Of a stretch of 50,668 nt of DNA, positions 8,087 to 16,346 are shown in pieces. The notes under the pieces are model-generated. The model was not told the DNA's origin. It did not search any database and saw nothing but the letters and a program-made list of their open reading frames with translations. Origin of the DNA: Chloroflexota bacterium (GTDB taxonomy: Bacteria; Chloroflexota; Dehalococcoidia; Lucifugimonadales; GCA-002723415); contig PBKN01000002.1 of NCBI GenBank assembly GCA_002721445.1, positions 2,629 to 53,296 of the forward strand. Reading direction: 5' to 3'. The translations under genes were made by a program, and so were the position numbers. The first letter of the stretch is position 1. The number at the start of each line of letters is the position of its first letter.

Positions 8087-10537
8087 TCAATTTGAGCTAG
8101 TTCTTAAATAAGCACCAAAATTTCTTTCTAATTTTTTTACAATTTGGTTCAATGATCTTTCAATTTGATTTGAAGTTAAAGTTCCTTTACTTGATTCAAA
8201 GACTAAAGAAAACATAACTGACTTTTTATTAGCAGGAATGCCTTCTCCAAAATATAGGTCGATTAATGAAGTTTCTGATATAAGATTATTTTCCAATATC
8301 AAACTATTTAAGTCTCCAACTTGCACATCCTTATCAACAACAAGCGAAATATCTCTGTATGCACCAGGATATATATTAAATGGAACATATTTTTTAAATT
8401 GCAATTGTCTTAATTTAATTAATTTATCTAAATCAATTTCAAAATATAATAACGAACCAGTTTGTAGCCCATAATTATTTTTGATTGACTTAGATACTTC
8501 TCCTATAACCCCAACTGTTTGACTATTGCAAACAATAATAGCAGACAATTCATCTTGAAACATATTATCGCTACCTGTCTCGAAATTTAAATCTAAATTT
8601 AATTTCAAGAAAAGTTGTTCAATAACTCCTTTAGCATCAAAAAAATCTATTTCTTCTTTATTAACATTCCAAGAATCAGGACCCTTGCTACCTTGAAATA
8701 GTCCGGCTAAAAACTCTTTTTCATTTGGTAAATAAGATGATTCTTCTTTATTAAATTCCAAGAAAACTTTTCCAATTTCAAAAATCTTTACTCCTTCTTT
8801 TTCTATTAATAGACGATTATTTGCCAAAGTATTTAATATAGATGAACGTAAAGAAGGTCTAAAATATTCCTGATCCAAACTCATAGGATTAAGAACTTTA
8901 AATGATGGAATATATTTATCGGAAAACCCAGATTTCCTTAAATCGTCAATATTAGTCAAATTATAAGAAATCGTCTCATTCATACCAAAAGATATTAATA
9001 AATCTCTTAAATCTTCTTTAAAGTTATACATATTATATCCAGTAGATGAAGGAATTGGAGAAGATATCATTTTAGTTGGTATATTATCATAGCCCATAAT
9101 CCTCGCCACTTCTTCAACTAAATCCTCTGGAATAGAGATATCAGATCTCCAATAGGGAGGTATAATAGAAAAATTATATACTTTTGTTTGATCCTCAATA
9201 TTCTTATTAACTACATCAAATCCTAAAGAAATTAATATAGATTCAACTTTTGAAGAATCTATTTCTACACCTAAGACTTTACTTATATGCTTAGATGTTA
9301 ATACTAAAGGCTCATAATTAAATTTTTCAAAATTAATATCTATTTTCCCTTTAGAAACCTGACCTCCACAAATTTCATTAATCAAACTAGTAGCTCTCAA
9401 TAAACCTGGTTCAGTTAATTCAGGCCGTAAACCTCGTTCAAATCTATAAGAAGCTTCAGTTCTTAACTTTAAAGCAGACGAGGTTTTTCTGATGACCGTC
9501 TGGTTAAAATTTGCAGATTCAAGAATTATTGACTTAGTATTACCATCAACCTCACATTTTGTACCCCCCATTATTCCTGCTAAGGCTATTGGTGATTGAG
9601 AATCTGCAATAACCAACATAGAAGAATCTAAAAGTCTTTCCTGGTTATCTAATGTTGTAAAACGTTCTTTTGAATTTGCACTTCTAACTATTATTTTATT
9701 GCCTTCAATTTTATCTAAATCAAATGCATGTAAAGGCTGACCATGTTCTAACATTACAAAATTAGTTATATCAACAAGATTATTTATTGGTCGAATATCA
9801 GATTTTATTAATAAATCTTTTAACCATCTTGGAGATTCACCAATAGTTATATCATCAATCAATGTTGCCATATAGCGAGTACATTTTTGAGGTTCATCTA
9901 TTTTAATATCTATAATTGATTCAATATCGATTTCATTTTCAATATAATTATTATTAGGTAATCTAACTATCTCTTGGGTCAACGCAGCTACTTCGTGGGC
10001 AACACCTAATACAGATAAACAATCTGGTCTGTTTGGCGTTATATCTATATCTAAAATGCTATCACCTAAATAATTTACCAAAGGAGTACCAATCGGAGCG
10101 TCGGATGGAAGCTCTAATATGCCATCACTTTCTTCAGATAAACCTAATTCAAATTCTGAACATACCATTCCTTTAGATTCAATGCCACGTATCTTAGCTT
10201 GTTTAAGAATTTCAATTTTTTTTGATCGATTACTTATTAAACTTGCCCCCTCATGTGCAAAAGCTATTTTTTGCCCTATATAAAGGTTGTCTGCCCCACA
10301 TACAACAGTTACATCGTTATTACCTAAAGAAACTGTTGGCAATCTTAATCTCTCTGCATTAGGATGAGGGTCAATAGATAAAATTTCACCCACTAAAACT
10401 TTATCCTTAGCCCAATTGGAGCCTAAATTATCAATTTTTTCAACTTCTAGCCCCACCATAGTTAAACGACGACCTAAATCCTCAGGATCTCCTTCGAATG
10501 TAATATATTTTTTTAACCAAGAAATAGGAATTTTCAC
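8087..10537 (-). CDS. pheT: Phenylalanine--tRNA ligase beta subunit
   Basis: The 816-aa beta chain of the (alpha-beta)2 PheRS tetramer. Order of domains: N-terminal B1; the tRNA-binding OB fold with VLVGEILSIDPHPNAERLRL (about 47-66); B3/B4 editing domain (about 205-400) with HAFDLDKI and LASxIMGGxxC-like text (LAGIMGGTKCEVD); B5 domain; a catalytic-like core with EEVARIMGYDNIP; and the FDX-ACB anticodon-binding domain (about 720-816, from FNIYPGAYRDISLVVD). It starts with GTG at 10537 and lies 16 nt after pheS. Length and domain set are normal for the bacterial enzyme. Confidence 0.97.
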   Translation of the reverse strand: MKIPISWLKKYITFEGDPEDLGRRLTMVGLEVEKIDNLGSNWAKDKVLVGEILSIDPHPNAERLRLPTVSLGNNDVTVVCGADNLYIGQKIAFAHEGASLISNRSKKIEILKQAKIRGIESKGMVCSEFELGLSEESDGILELPSDAPIGTPLVNYLGDSILDIDITPNRPDCLSVLGVAHEVAALTQEIVRLPNNNYIENEIDIESIIDIKIDEPQKCTRYMATLIDDITIGESPRWLKDLLIKSDIRPINNLVDITNFVMLEHGQPLHAFDLDKIEGNKIIVRSANSKERFTTLDNQERLLDSSMLVIADSQSPIALAGIMGGTKCEVDGNTKSIILESANFNQTVIRKTSSALKLRTEASYRFERGLRPELTEPGLLRATSLINEICGGQVSKGKIDINFEKFNYEPLVLTSKHISKVLGVEIDSSKVESILISLGFDVVNKNIEDQTKVYNFSIIPPYWRSDISIPEDLVEEVARIMGYDNIPTKMISSPIPSSTGYNMYNFKEDLRDLLISFGMNETISYNLTNIDDLRKSGFSDKYIPSFKVLNPMSLDQEYFRPSLRSSILNTLANNRLLIEKEGVKIFEIGKVFLEFNKEESSYLPNEKEFLAGLFQGSKGPDSWNVNKEEIDFFDAKGVIEQLFLKLNLDLNFETGSDNMFQDELSAIIVCNSQTVGVIGEVSKSIKNNYGLQTGSLLYFEIDLDKLIKLRQLQFKKYVPFNIYPGAYRDISLVVDKDVQVGDLNSLILENNLISETSLIDLYFGEGIPANKKSVMFSLVFESSKGTLTSNQIERSLNQIVKKLERNFGAYLRTSSN

Positions 10538-10553
10538 AATAAACCCTTATAAA

Positions 10554-11609
10554 TTAAAATTGCTTCAAAAATCGAAGATCATTAGAATAAAACAACCTAA
10601 TATCTTCTATGCCATATTTTAGCATTGCTATACGTTCTACGCCCATACCAAAAGCAAACCCTGAATATATTTCAGGATCATACCCAACAGATGACAAAAC
10701 TTTAGGATGAACCATTCCTGCACCCATTATTTCTATCCATCCAGTTTTACTACATACTCGACACCCACCACCTTCACAAATAAAACAATCAATTGAAACA
10801 TCAACTCCAGGTTCTACAAATGGAAAATAATCACATCTAAACCTTATCTTTCTCTCGCTCCCAAATATCGCTCGAGCAAATTCATAAACCGTACCTTTTA
10901 AATCAGCAAAAGTTATACCCTTATCAACAGCTAATCCTTCAACTTGAAAAAAATGCCATTCGTGTGAAGCATCTGTGGCTTCATATCTAAACACTTTACC
11001 AGGAACCAAAACTCTTATTGGAGGTATTGATCCTTCCATAACCCTTGCTTGCATTGGAGATGTATGAGTTCTCATTAACAAAGGATATTCATCTTTATCA
11101 TTTTTCCAATCTACCCAAAAAGTATCAAACATATCTCTAGAAGGGTGATCTTTAGGAATATTCAAAAGTTCAAAATTATATTTATCAAGCTCTATCTCAG
11201 GACCTTCAACAATTTGAAACCCCATTGGAGTAAAGGCTTTACATATTTCTCTAACAACTTTAGATGTTGGATGTAAGTTTCCTATTATTCCTTTACGTCC
11301 TGGTAATGAAATATCCTGTAAAGACTTCTCTTTGTTAAATTGATCAAATTCATTGAAACCTTCATTTGATTTTTCTTCAAATAATAATTCTAATTCTTCT
11401 TTAAGAATATTTAATTTTTGTCCAAAAATTTTTCTTTGATCTATAGGAATTTCATGAATGCTTCTTAATAATTTAGAGACGATCCCTTTTCTACCCAAAT
11501 ATTTAATCCGTAGGTTTGAAATTTCATCTTTAGATCTCAATTTAGAAATTTCTGAGATAACATTGCCTCTGATTTGACCTATTTTTTCTATATTTAATAC
11601 TTCACTCAT
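10554..11609 (-). CDS. pheS: Phenylalanine--tRNA ligase alpha subunit
   Basis: The 351-aa catalytic alpha chain of PheRS, which charges tRNA-Phe together with PheT. The N-terminal coiled coil (about 1-85) precedes the class II core. Motifs visible: LGRKGIVSKLLR, MRTHTSPMQAR (about 180-190), motif 2 with FRYEATDASHEWHFFQVEG (about 209-227), and motif 3 GMGVERIAMLKYGI near the C-terminus, ending with the typical DLRFLKQF. It is the first gene of the minus-strand operon pheS-pheT-moeA-Cys-rich gene and has a well-formed candidate promoter 44-73 nt upstream. No tRNA-Phe leader attenuator is evident in the short leader. Confidence 0.97.
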   Translation of the reverse strand: MSEVLNIEKIGQIRGNVISEISKLRSKDEISNLRIKYLGRKGIVSKLLRSIHEIPIDQRKIFGQKLNILKEELELLFEEKSNEGFNEFDQFNKEKSLQDISLPGRKGIIGNLHPTSKVVREICKAFTPMGFQIVEGPEIELDKYNFELLNIPKDHPSRDMFDTFWVDWKNDKDEYPLLMRTHTSPMQARVMEGSIPPIRVLVPGKVFRYEATDASHEWHFFQVEGLAVDKGITFADLKGTVYEFARAIFGSERKIRFRCDYFPFVEPGVDVSIDCFICEGGGCRVCSKTGWIEIMGAGMVHPKVLSSVGYDPEIYSGFAFGMGVERIAMLKYGIEDIRLFYSNDLRFLKQF

Positions 11610-11652
11610 AGTTTAATCCAGTTTATAATTAGTCAAAGTCTGATAGGGTTTA

Positions 11653-11682
11653 ATTATAGTTTTACTACAATAACATGGTCAA
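11653..11682 (-). promoter_or_regulatory. Candidate sigma70 promoter for pheS operon
   Basis: On the minus strand TTGACC (11682-11677) and a perfect TATAAT (11658-11653) are spaced by 18 nt, giving a predicted transcript start about 35-40 nt before the pheS ATG. It lies in the 119-nt divergent gap shared with mscS. Confidence 0.6.
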
Positions 11683-11728
11683 GAACGTAATATTATTATC
11701 CAGTTAATTAAATTAATATAATTATAAA

Positions 11729-12844
11729 ATGCTACCTGAAATAATTAAAACATCTGAATTATGGGGCCCATTATTTGCATTAACTATTTTTATATTAGTG
11801 TTGATTTTGGCTATAACCACTCAAGTTATTCTTCAATTACTTATTAGAAAAAGAAGAAAAATATCTGAAAACTCCATAGACTTAGAAATATTAGAGGCAA
11901 TAAAAGGACCATTAGTATTATTTTTCATAATATTAGCTCCAATATTAGGATTTATAGTCCTAACAAGAATTGAAGCTGAATTATGGATTAATTTAGCTGG
12001 TTTAGATATTTGGGCAAAAAAGCTTTGGACATTAATTATAATATTTGAAATATCTTATGTTGCATCAAAAATAAGCCAAGTGTTAATGCAGTGGTATGTA
12101 AAAAAATTATCCACATCAGAAACAACTAAGCTAGAAACAAAGCTTCTACCGCCAATCAAAAGAATATTACCTATAACTATTTATGCTGTAGCAACATTAA
12201 TAGCGCTAGACCAATTAAATATAGCAATAAGTCCTCTATTAGCTGGATTTGGAATTGGAGGTTTAGCAGTTGCTCTAGCAGTTCAGCCTACATTAAGTAA
12301 TTTCTTCGCAGGCACATATTTAGTCTCTGAAGGCCAATTAAAAGAAGGAGACTTCATAGAATTAGAAGGTGGGCCTTCTGGCTATATAGAAGAAGTTGGA
12401 TGGAGAAGCACAAAGATAAAAAACAGGTTTAATAATTTAGTAATTATTCCTAACTCAAAGATGATTGATTCGATTTTAACTAATTACTACAGTCCTACAC
12501 CAGCTACAAATGTTATAGTAACTTGCGGTATAAGCTATGAATCAGATTTAAATCATGTAGAAAAAATAGTCAATAATGTTGCCAAAGAAATTATAAATTC
12601 TTCAGATGAAGCAGTAAAAGATGCAGATCCATTTGTTGGATTTTCAGAATTTGGTGATTCAAATATTGAATTCTTTGTATTTTTACAAGCAAAAGATCGA
12701 ATAGGTAGCTTCAAATTAAAGAGTGAATTGATAAAATCAATTTATGAAGAATTTGCTAATGAAAATATAGAAATTAATTATCCAGTAAGAAAAATCAAAT
12801 ATGATATTCAGGATAAAATAACTAAACACAATGATAAATCTTGA
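11729..12844 (+). CDS. MscS-family mechanosensitive channel
   Basis: A 371-aa inner-membrane protein of the small-conductance mechanosensitive channel family, which releases solutes on hypo-osmotic shock. Hydrophobic helices lie at about 14-37, 60-85, 97-120 and 150-172; the pore helix follows as LLAGFGIGGLAVALAVQPTL (about 168-187), matching the Gly/Ala-rich TM3 of MscS, then the beta domain GDFIELEGGPSGYIEEVGWRST (about 206-227) with the family's IPNSKMID. A cytoplasmic alpha/beta domain ends near 355. It has an extra N-terminal helix relative to E. coli MscS. It is divergent from pheS. The specific paralogue (MscS, YnaI or YbdG type) cannot be decided. Confidence 0.93.
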   Translation: MLPEIIKTSELWGPLFALTIFILVLILAITTQVILQLLIRKRRKISENSIDLEILEAIKGPLVLFFIILAPILGFIVLTRIEAELWINLAGLDIWAKKLWTLIIIFEISYVASKISQVLMQWYVKKLSTSETTKLETKLLPPIKRILPITIYAVATLIALDQLNIAISPLLAGFGIGGLAVALAVQPTLSNFFAGTYLVSEGQLKEGDFIELEGGPSGYIEEVGWRSTKIKNRFNNLVIIPNSKMIDSILTNYYSPTPATNVIVTCGISYESDLNHVEKIVNNVAKEIINSSDEAVKDADPFVGFSEFGDSNIEFFVFLQAKDRIGSFKLKSELIKSIYEEFANENIEINYPVRKIKYDIQDKITKHNDKS

Positions 12845-12866
12845 AATTATAATAACTTCAGATCAA

Positions 12867-12895
12867 TTGACCCAGAATTAAGAAGTTAGTATAAT
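12867..12895 (+). promoter_or_regulatory. Strong sigma70 promoter for rpmH-rnpA-yidC operon
   Basis: TTGACC (12867-12872), a 17-nt spacer and a perfect TATAAT (12890-12895) precede rpmH. The predicted leader is about 28 nt. This is one of the best-formed promoters in the window, as expected for a ribosomal protein gene. Confidence 0.7.
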
Positions 12896-12929
12896 TATGT
12901 AATCATTTTATATTTTAGGTATTATAATT

Positions 12930-13067
12930 ATGTCAAAAAGAACCTACCAACCACGAAAAAGGCGCAGAAGCCGCGTACATGGATTTCGATCTCGAATGAG
13001 TACACGCGGAGGAAGAAACGTGCTTAAAAGAAGGATGTATAAAGGCCGTCACAAACTTACTGTTTAG
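12930..13067 (+). CDS. rpmH: Large ribosomal subunit protein bL34
   Basis: A 45-residue, extremely Arg/Lys-rich protein, the normal length for bL34. It begins [19 protein letters not shown] and continues [26 protein letters not shown], which is the standard L34 pattern (KRTYQPs...HGFrxRM.T..GR.vl..RR.KGR..L). L34 sits in 23S rRNA domain I and III near the exit tunnel. It heads the conserved rpmH-rnpA-yidD-yidC-jag order. In many bacteria dnaA is divergent next to rpmH; here mscS occupies that position, so this is not an obvious replication origin. The rnpA start follows 15 nt downstream. Confidence 0.97.
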   Translation: MSKRTYQPRKRRRSRVHGFRSRMSTRGGRNVLKRRMYKGRHKLTV

Positions 13068-13082
13068 AGTATTTAATCATTA

Positions 13083-13427
13083 ATGCATAAAGATAATAGA
13101 TTAAAAACAAAATCAGATTTTAGTAATCTTTATATAAACTCTAAAAGGCTAATTAATAATGAATTAATTCTTATTTTGAAACCTAATAATTGCACACTGT
13201 CAAGATTTGGATTTTCGATTAAGAAAAAATTTGGAACTGCTGTAAAACGCAATAAAATTAAACGAAGGTTAAAAGAATCTATTAGGCGTACAAATATAAT
13301 AGGTGGCTGGGATATTGTATTTATACCAAGAAAAAATATAAAAACAAAGAACTATCAACAAATTGAATTATCTATAAAGAACCTATTAATACGTGCAGGA
13401 TTATTAAATAAAAAAGTTGAAATTTAA
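13083..13427 (+). CDS. rnpA: Ribonuclease P protein component
   Basis: The 114-aa protein subunit that helps RNase P RNA trim the 5' leader of pre-tRNAs. It starts with the usual LKTKSDFSNLY, carries FGFSIKKKFGTAVKRNKIKRRLKE (about 44-67) which contains the RNR-type RNA-binding helix of the family, and ends with GWDIVFIPRKN and a basic C-terminal helix. Length is normal. It lies between rpmH and yidD; its stop codon ends one base before the yidD ATG, giving tight translational coupling. Confidence 0.95.
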   Translation: MHKDNRLKTKSDFSNLYINSKRLINNELILILKPNNCTLSRFGFSIKKKFGTAVKRNKIKRRLKESIRRTNIIGGWDIVFIPRKNIKTKNYQQIELSIKNLLIRAGLLNKKVEI

Positions 13428-13640
13428 ATGTTAGAAAAATTTATAATAAAAATAATAAATATATATCAAATTTCAATTTCACCTTATATTAGAGGCTATT
13501 GCAGACATGACCCTTCATGTTCAGAATATACAAAAAATTCAATTATTAAATATGGGACTTTTCGAGGCATTATATTTGGAATTAAAAGACTAACTCGATG
13601 TCGTCCCTTTGGCTCAAGTGGATATGACCCTATACCTTAA
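13428..13640 (+). CDS. yidD: Membrane protein insertion efficiency factor YidD
   Basis: A 70-aa amphipathic protein of the YidD family, thought to assist YidC-dependent insertion at the inner membrane. The conserved sequence is ISPYIRGYCRHDPSCSEYT (about 16-34) with the paired cysteines, then GTFRGIIFGIKRLTRCRPFG, typical of the family's R-l-xRCnPf. It starts immediately after the rnpA stop, and its 3' end overlaps the start of the next gene by 17 nt or more. Confidence 0.95.
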   Translation: MLEKFIIKIINIYQISISPYIRGYCRHDPSCSEYTKNSIIKYGTFRGIIFGIKRLTRCRPFGSSGYDPIP

Positions 13641-14823
13641 TCAAATAAATTTAAAAATAACAAAATTTAAAATAGTCTTATTTATTAGCCTATTTTTTCT
13701 TTTTCATGCTTCGTGTACAACAGTCGCCCAGCCTAAGGGAGGTTCAGTAGGAATAATTAACGAAGATACTTTGTATACAAATACTTCTACGGGCCAAATA
13801 AGGGCATTAGATATTATATCTGGGGAAGAAAAATATAAACCACATTGGCCATCAGATCAAGAAATAAGCATTGATAAAAAACTTGATAAAGAAGATCAAA
13901 AATATCGTTCATTAGCTATATATGGAGCACCAGCAATTTGGAAAGAAAGTTTATATTTAGTAACTTATGATGGATACCTATTTAAGCTTACTCTAGATTT
14001 AATTGAAGAATGGAGAGAGCCTATAGGTCAAATTATCAGTTCAGATAATAAATTTGTTGCTACGCCTACAATAGAAAATGGAATTTTAATTATTGGATCT
14101 TCTGAAAACAGCCTAATTGCATTTGACGTAGAAAATAGAACAAAAAAATGGACATTCCAGACTGATGGCCCAATCTGGTCTTCTGCATACATATATGAAA
14201 ACCAAGTATATTTTACTTCTTTAGATAAATATATTTATTCTATTAACCTCGAAGACGGATCTTTGGCATGGAAATTTAAGACTGAAGGAGCAATATCGTC
14301 TAGCCCTATCGTGCATAAAAATAAACTATATGTTGGATCTTTTGACAGAATATTATATGCCCTCAACTCCAAATCAGGAGATGAACTATGGAGGTTTGAA
14401 AATTCAAAAAGCTGGTACTGGGGTACTCCTGTAATACACGAGGATTACTTATTTGCTCCATCATTAGATGGCAATCTTTATGCTTTAGACATCAATTCTG
14501 GAAAACTATTATGGTCTTCAAGTACTGAAGGAAAAGTAGTTGGAACTCCTGCCGTCATTAATAATTTCATTGTAATTTCTTCTACAGATAAAAAAATCAG
14601 ATTACTTAAATTAAATGACGGACAACAAATCGATATATGCAATATAGGAGATAAAATCGAGTCTGATATTATCACGGATAATGATCTGATTTTTTTTAGT
14701 ACTGAAGACTCTATTAGGTCCATAAAAATCAAACAAAATGGTAATATGGATGAAGAATGGGATGGAGGGCATTTCTTTAAAGAAGAACAGCCTATTTCTA
14801 GTAACAGGATTAGATCATGTTAA
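13624..14823 (+). CDS. Secreted/lipoprotein PQQ-type beta-propeller protein
   Basis: A 399-aa extracytoplasmic protein. A basic stretch is followed by a hydrophobic segment (IVLFISLFFLF, about 18-28) and HASC, which could be a poor lipobox (His at -3), so it may be a lipoprotein. The rest is a run of PQQ/BamB-type blades with the YALD/W motif, for example LIAFDVENRTKKWTF, IYSINLEDGSLAWKF, LYALNSKSGDELWRF and LYALDINSGKLLWSS. I chose the ATG at 13624; a TTG at 13609 would add five residues. Either start overlaps yidD. Sitting between yidD and yidC, it may help envelope protein assembly like BamB, but that is inference from position and fold. No PQQ-binding quinoprotein catalytic residues are evident. 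Confidence 0.85.
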   Translation: MTLYLNQINLKITKFKIVLFISLFFLFHASCTTVAQPKGGSVGIINEDTLYTNTSTGQIRALDIISGEEKYKPHWPSDQEISIDKKLDKEDQKYRSLAIYGAPAIWKESLYLVTYDGYLFKLTLDLIEEWREPIGQIISSDNKFVATPTIENGILIIGSSENSLIAFDVENRTKKWTFQTDGPIWSSAYIYENQVYFTSLDKYIYSINLEDGSLAWKFKTEGAISSSPIVHKNKLYVGSFDRILYALNSKSGDELWRFENSKSWYWGTPVIHEDYLFAPSLDGNLYALDINSGKLLWSSSTEGKVVGTPAVINNFIVISSTDKKIRLLKLNDGQQIDICNIGDKIESDIITDNDLIFFSTEDSIRSIKIKQNGNMDEEWDGGHFFKEEQPISSNRIRSC

Positions 14824-14845
14824 TAACAAATAATAAGGTTGACAA

Positions 14846-15775
14846 TTGCAATTAATATCTGAAATATGGAATACAGTAATTATTGAGCCAATGATTAATA
14901 GCTTAGTGATTTTGTATAGTTTATTCTTCAATAATTTTGGATTAAGCATTATTATATTTACTATTATTATTAGAGGCATAATGATTCCTTTGACTGTGAA
15001 GCAAAGTCGTCAAATTAGAGAAATGACTTTACTCCAGCCAAAGCTTAAAGAACTTCAACAAAAATATGGAAAAGACCGTCAAAAAATATCTCAAGAAACT
15101 ATGCGGCTTTATAAAGAACACGGAGTTAATCCTTTAGGATGTCTAGGCCCTATGTTTATACAATTTCCAATATGGATTGGTCTATATCAAGCACTAATTA
15201 AAACTCTACCATCAACTCCAGAAAAACTGATAGACTTATCTGGATACCTTTACTACTGGATGCCTAAAGTAAATGAAATCATCCCAATTAACAGTGGCTT
15301 TTTCTGGCTAGACCTTGCTCAACCTGATAGAACCCCTTTATTACCGATACTAGTTGGAGTTTCAATGTGGATGATGCAGAAAATGACTACTATACCTTCA
15401 GCTGACCCCAAGCAACAATCAACTAATCAAATGATGTTATGGATGATGCCTGTTATGTTTGGATTTTTCACAATAAGTTTCCCTAGTGGACTAGCACTAT
15501 ATTGGATAATATCTAATATAGCTGGAATAGTTATTCAAGGATTTGTTACTGGGTGGGCACCTTTATCAAGTATCAGAACGAAACCCGTACAGCCGCAAAC
15601 TACAGATAATAATGAAAATATATTGAAAGAAGATCAGAGTATTACTGATTCAACTGGAGAAGAAAATAATGGTGAAAAAGATAGAAACGAAAGCAAAAAC
15701 AAAAGAAGAAGCAATAGAAATAGCACTGATCGAACTAGACGCAAATCGAGACGAAGTAACAATAGAAATAATTAA
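14846..15775 (+). CDS. yidC: Membrane protein insertase YidC/Oxa1
   Basis: A 309-aa insertase for inner-membrane proteins, of the short Gram-positive/Chloroflexi type without a large periplasmic domain. The core (about 1-235) has NNFGLSIIIFTIIIRGIMIPLTVKQSRQ with the conserved Arg in TM1 of the core, LGCLGPMFIQFPIWIGLYQAL, and the last helices MMPVMFGFFTISFPSGLALYW. The tail from about 245 is strongly charged and ends in a run rich in Arg, Asn, Ser and Lys, a feature of ribosome-binding YidC tails. The start is TTG at 14846, supported by AAGG 7 nt upstream. The last 107 nt also encode the start of Jag in another frame. Confidence 0.94.
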   Translation: MQLISEIWNTVIIEPMINSLVILYSLFFNNFGLSIIIFTIIIRGIMIPLTVKQSRQIREMTLLQPKLKELQQKYGKDRQKISQETMRLYKEHGVNPLGCLGPMFIQFPIWIGLYQALIKTLPSTPEKLIDLSGYLYYWMPKVNEIIPINSGFFWLDLAQPDRTPLLPILVGVSMWMMQKMTTIPSADPKQQSTNQMMLWMMPVMFGFFTISFPSGLALYWIISNIAGIVIQGFVTGWAPLSSIRTKPVQPQTTDNNENILKEDQSITDSTGEENNGEKDRNESKNKRRSNRNSTDRTRRKSRRSNNRNN

Positions 15776-16310
15776 CCCTGGTAAAGAAGGTGGAATGCTA
15801 GGTATAGGTAGTGAACCAGCAGTTGTAGAAGTTTCATTACTAGAATCAAAATCAGATATAACAAAAGCGACTACAGAAACAATCAATAAAATTCTAGCTT
15901 TATTACAAGTGTCTTGTGTATTAAATATGAATATCGACGATAATGCAAATATAGAATCTCCAAATTTTGAAATAGAAGGAGAAGATGGAGGCCTGTTAAT
16001 TGGTCGGAAGGGCGAAACTTTACGTAGTTTACAGATTTTAGTAAAAGCAATAGTTAATCATAAAATTGATTCCTATGTTAACCTAAATATAGATGTTGAA
16101 GGGTATCAAAAAAGACGTTATAATTCTTTAAAAAGTTTAGCCTCACATTCTGCAATGCAAGTAACTAAAACTGGTAGGCCTATAACATTGAATCCAATGC
16201 CACCCAATGAACGACGAATAATTCATTTATCTTTGCAAGACAATCCTGATGTCTCTTCAGAAAGCTATGGTTACGGCAGTGACCGAAAAGTCAAAATAAA
16301 TCCAAAATAA
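15669..16310 (+). CDS. jag: Jag/KhpB-type RNA-binding protein
   Basis: A 213-aa cytoplasmic RNA-binding protein. It has an N-terminal Jag_N domain (about 3-52, with IEIINPGKEGGMLGIGSEPAVVEV), a KH domain (about 75-145, with the LLIGRKGETLRSLQ signature) and a C-terminal R3H domain (about 148-210, with NERRIIHLSL). KhpB/Jag partners with KhpA on small RNAs and influences cell wall and division in Gram-positives. The ATG at 15669 has GGAGA 8 nt upstream and is inside yidC, overlapping its coding region by 107 nt in a different frame. The usual next gene, mnmE, is absent. Confidence 0.93.
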   Translation: MVKKIETKAKTKEEAIEIALIELDANRDEVTIEIINPGKEGGMLGIGSEPAVVEVSLLESKSDITKATTETINKILALLQVSCVLNMNIDDNANIESPNFEIEGEDGGLLIGRKGETLRSLQILVKAIVNHKIDSYVNLNIDVEGYQKRRYNSLKSLASHSAMQVTKTGRPITLNPMPPNERRIIHLSLQDNPDVSSESYGYGSDRKVKINPK

Positions 16311-16346
16311 TCTATTAAGATTTTCTAAATAAATATAAATTGAGTG

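Noticed and set aside
12845-12929. Replication origin near rpmH
   Set aside because: No dnaA gene and no cluster of DnaA-box-like sequences is visible; the gap is short and holds a promoter.
13609-13623. TTG at 13609 as start of the propeller gene
   Set aside because: It lies deeper inside yidD; ATG at 13624 gives the same signal region with less overlap. Not certain.
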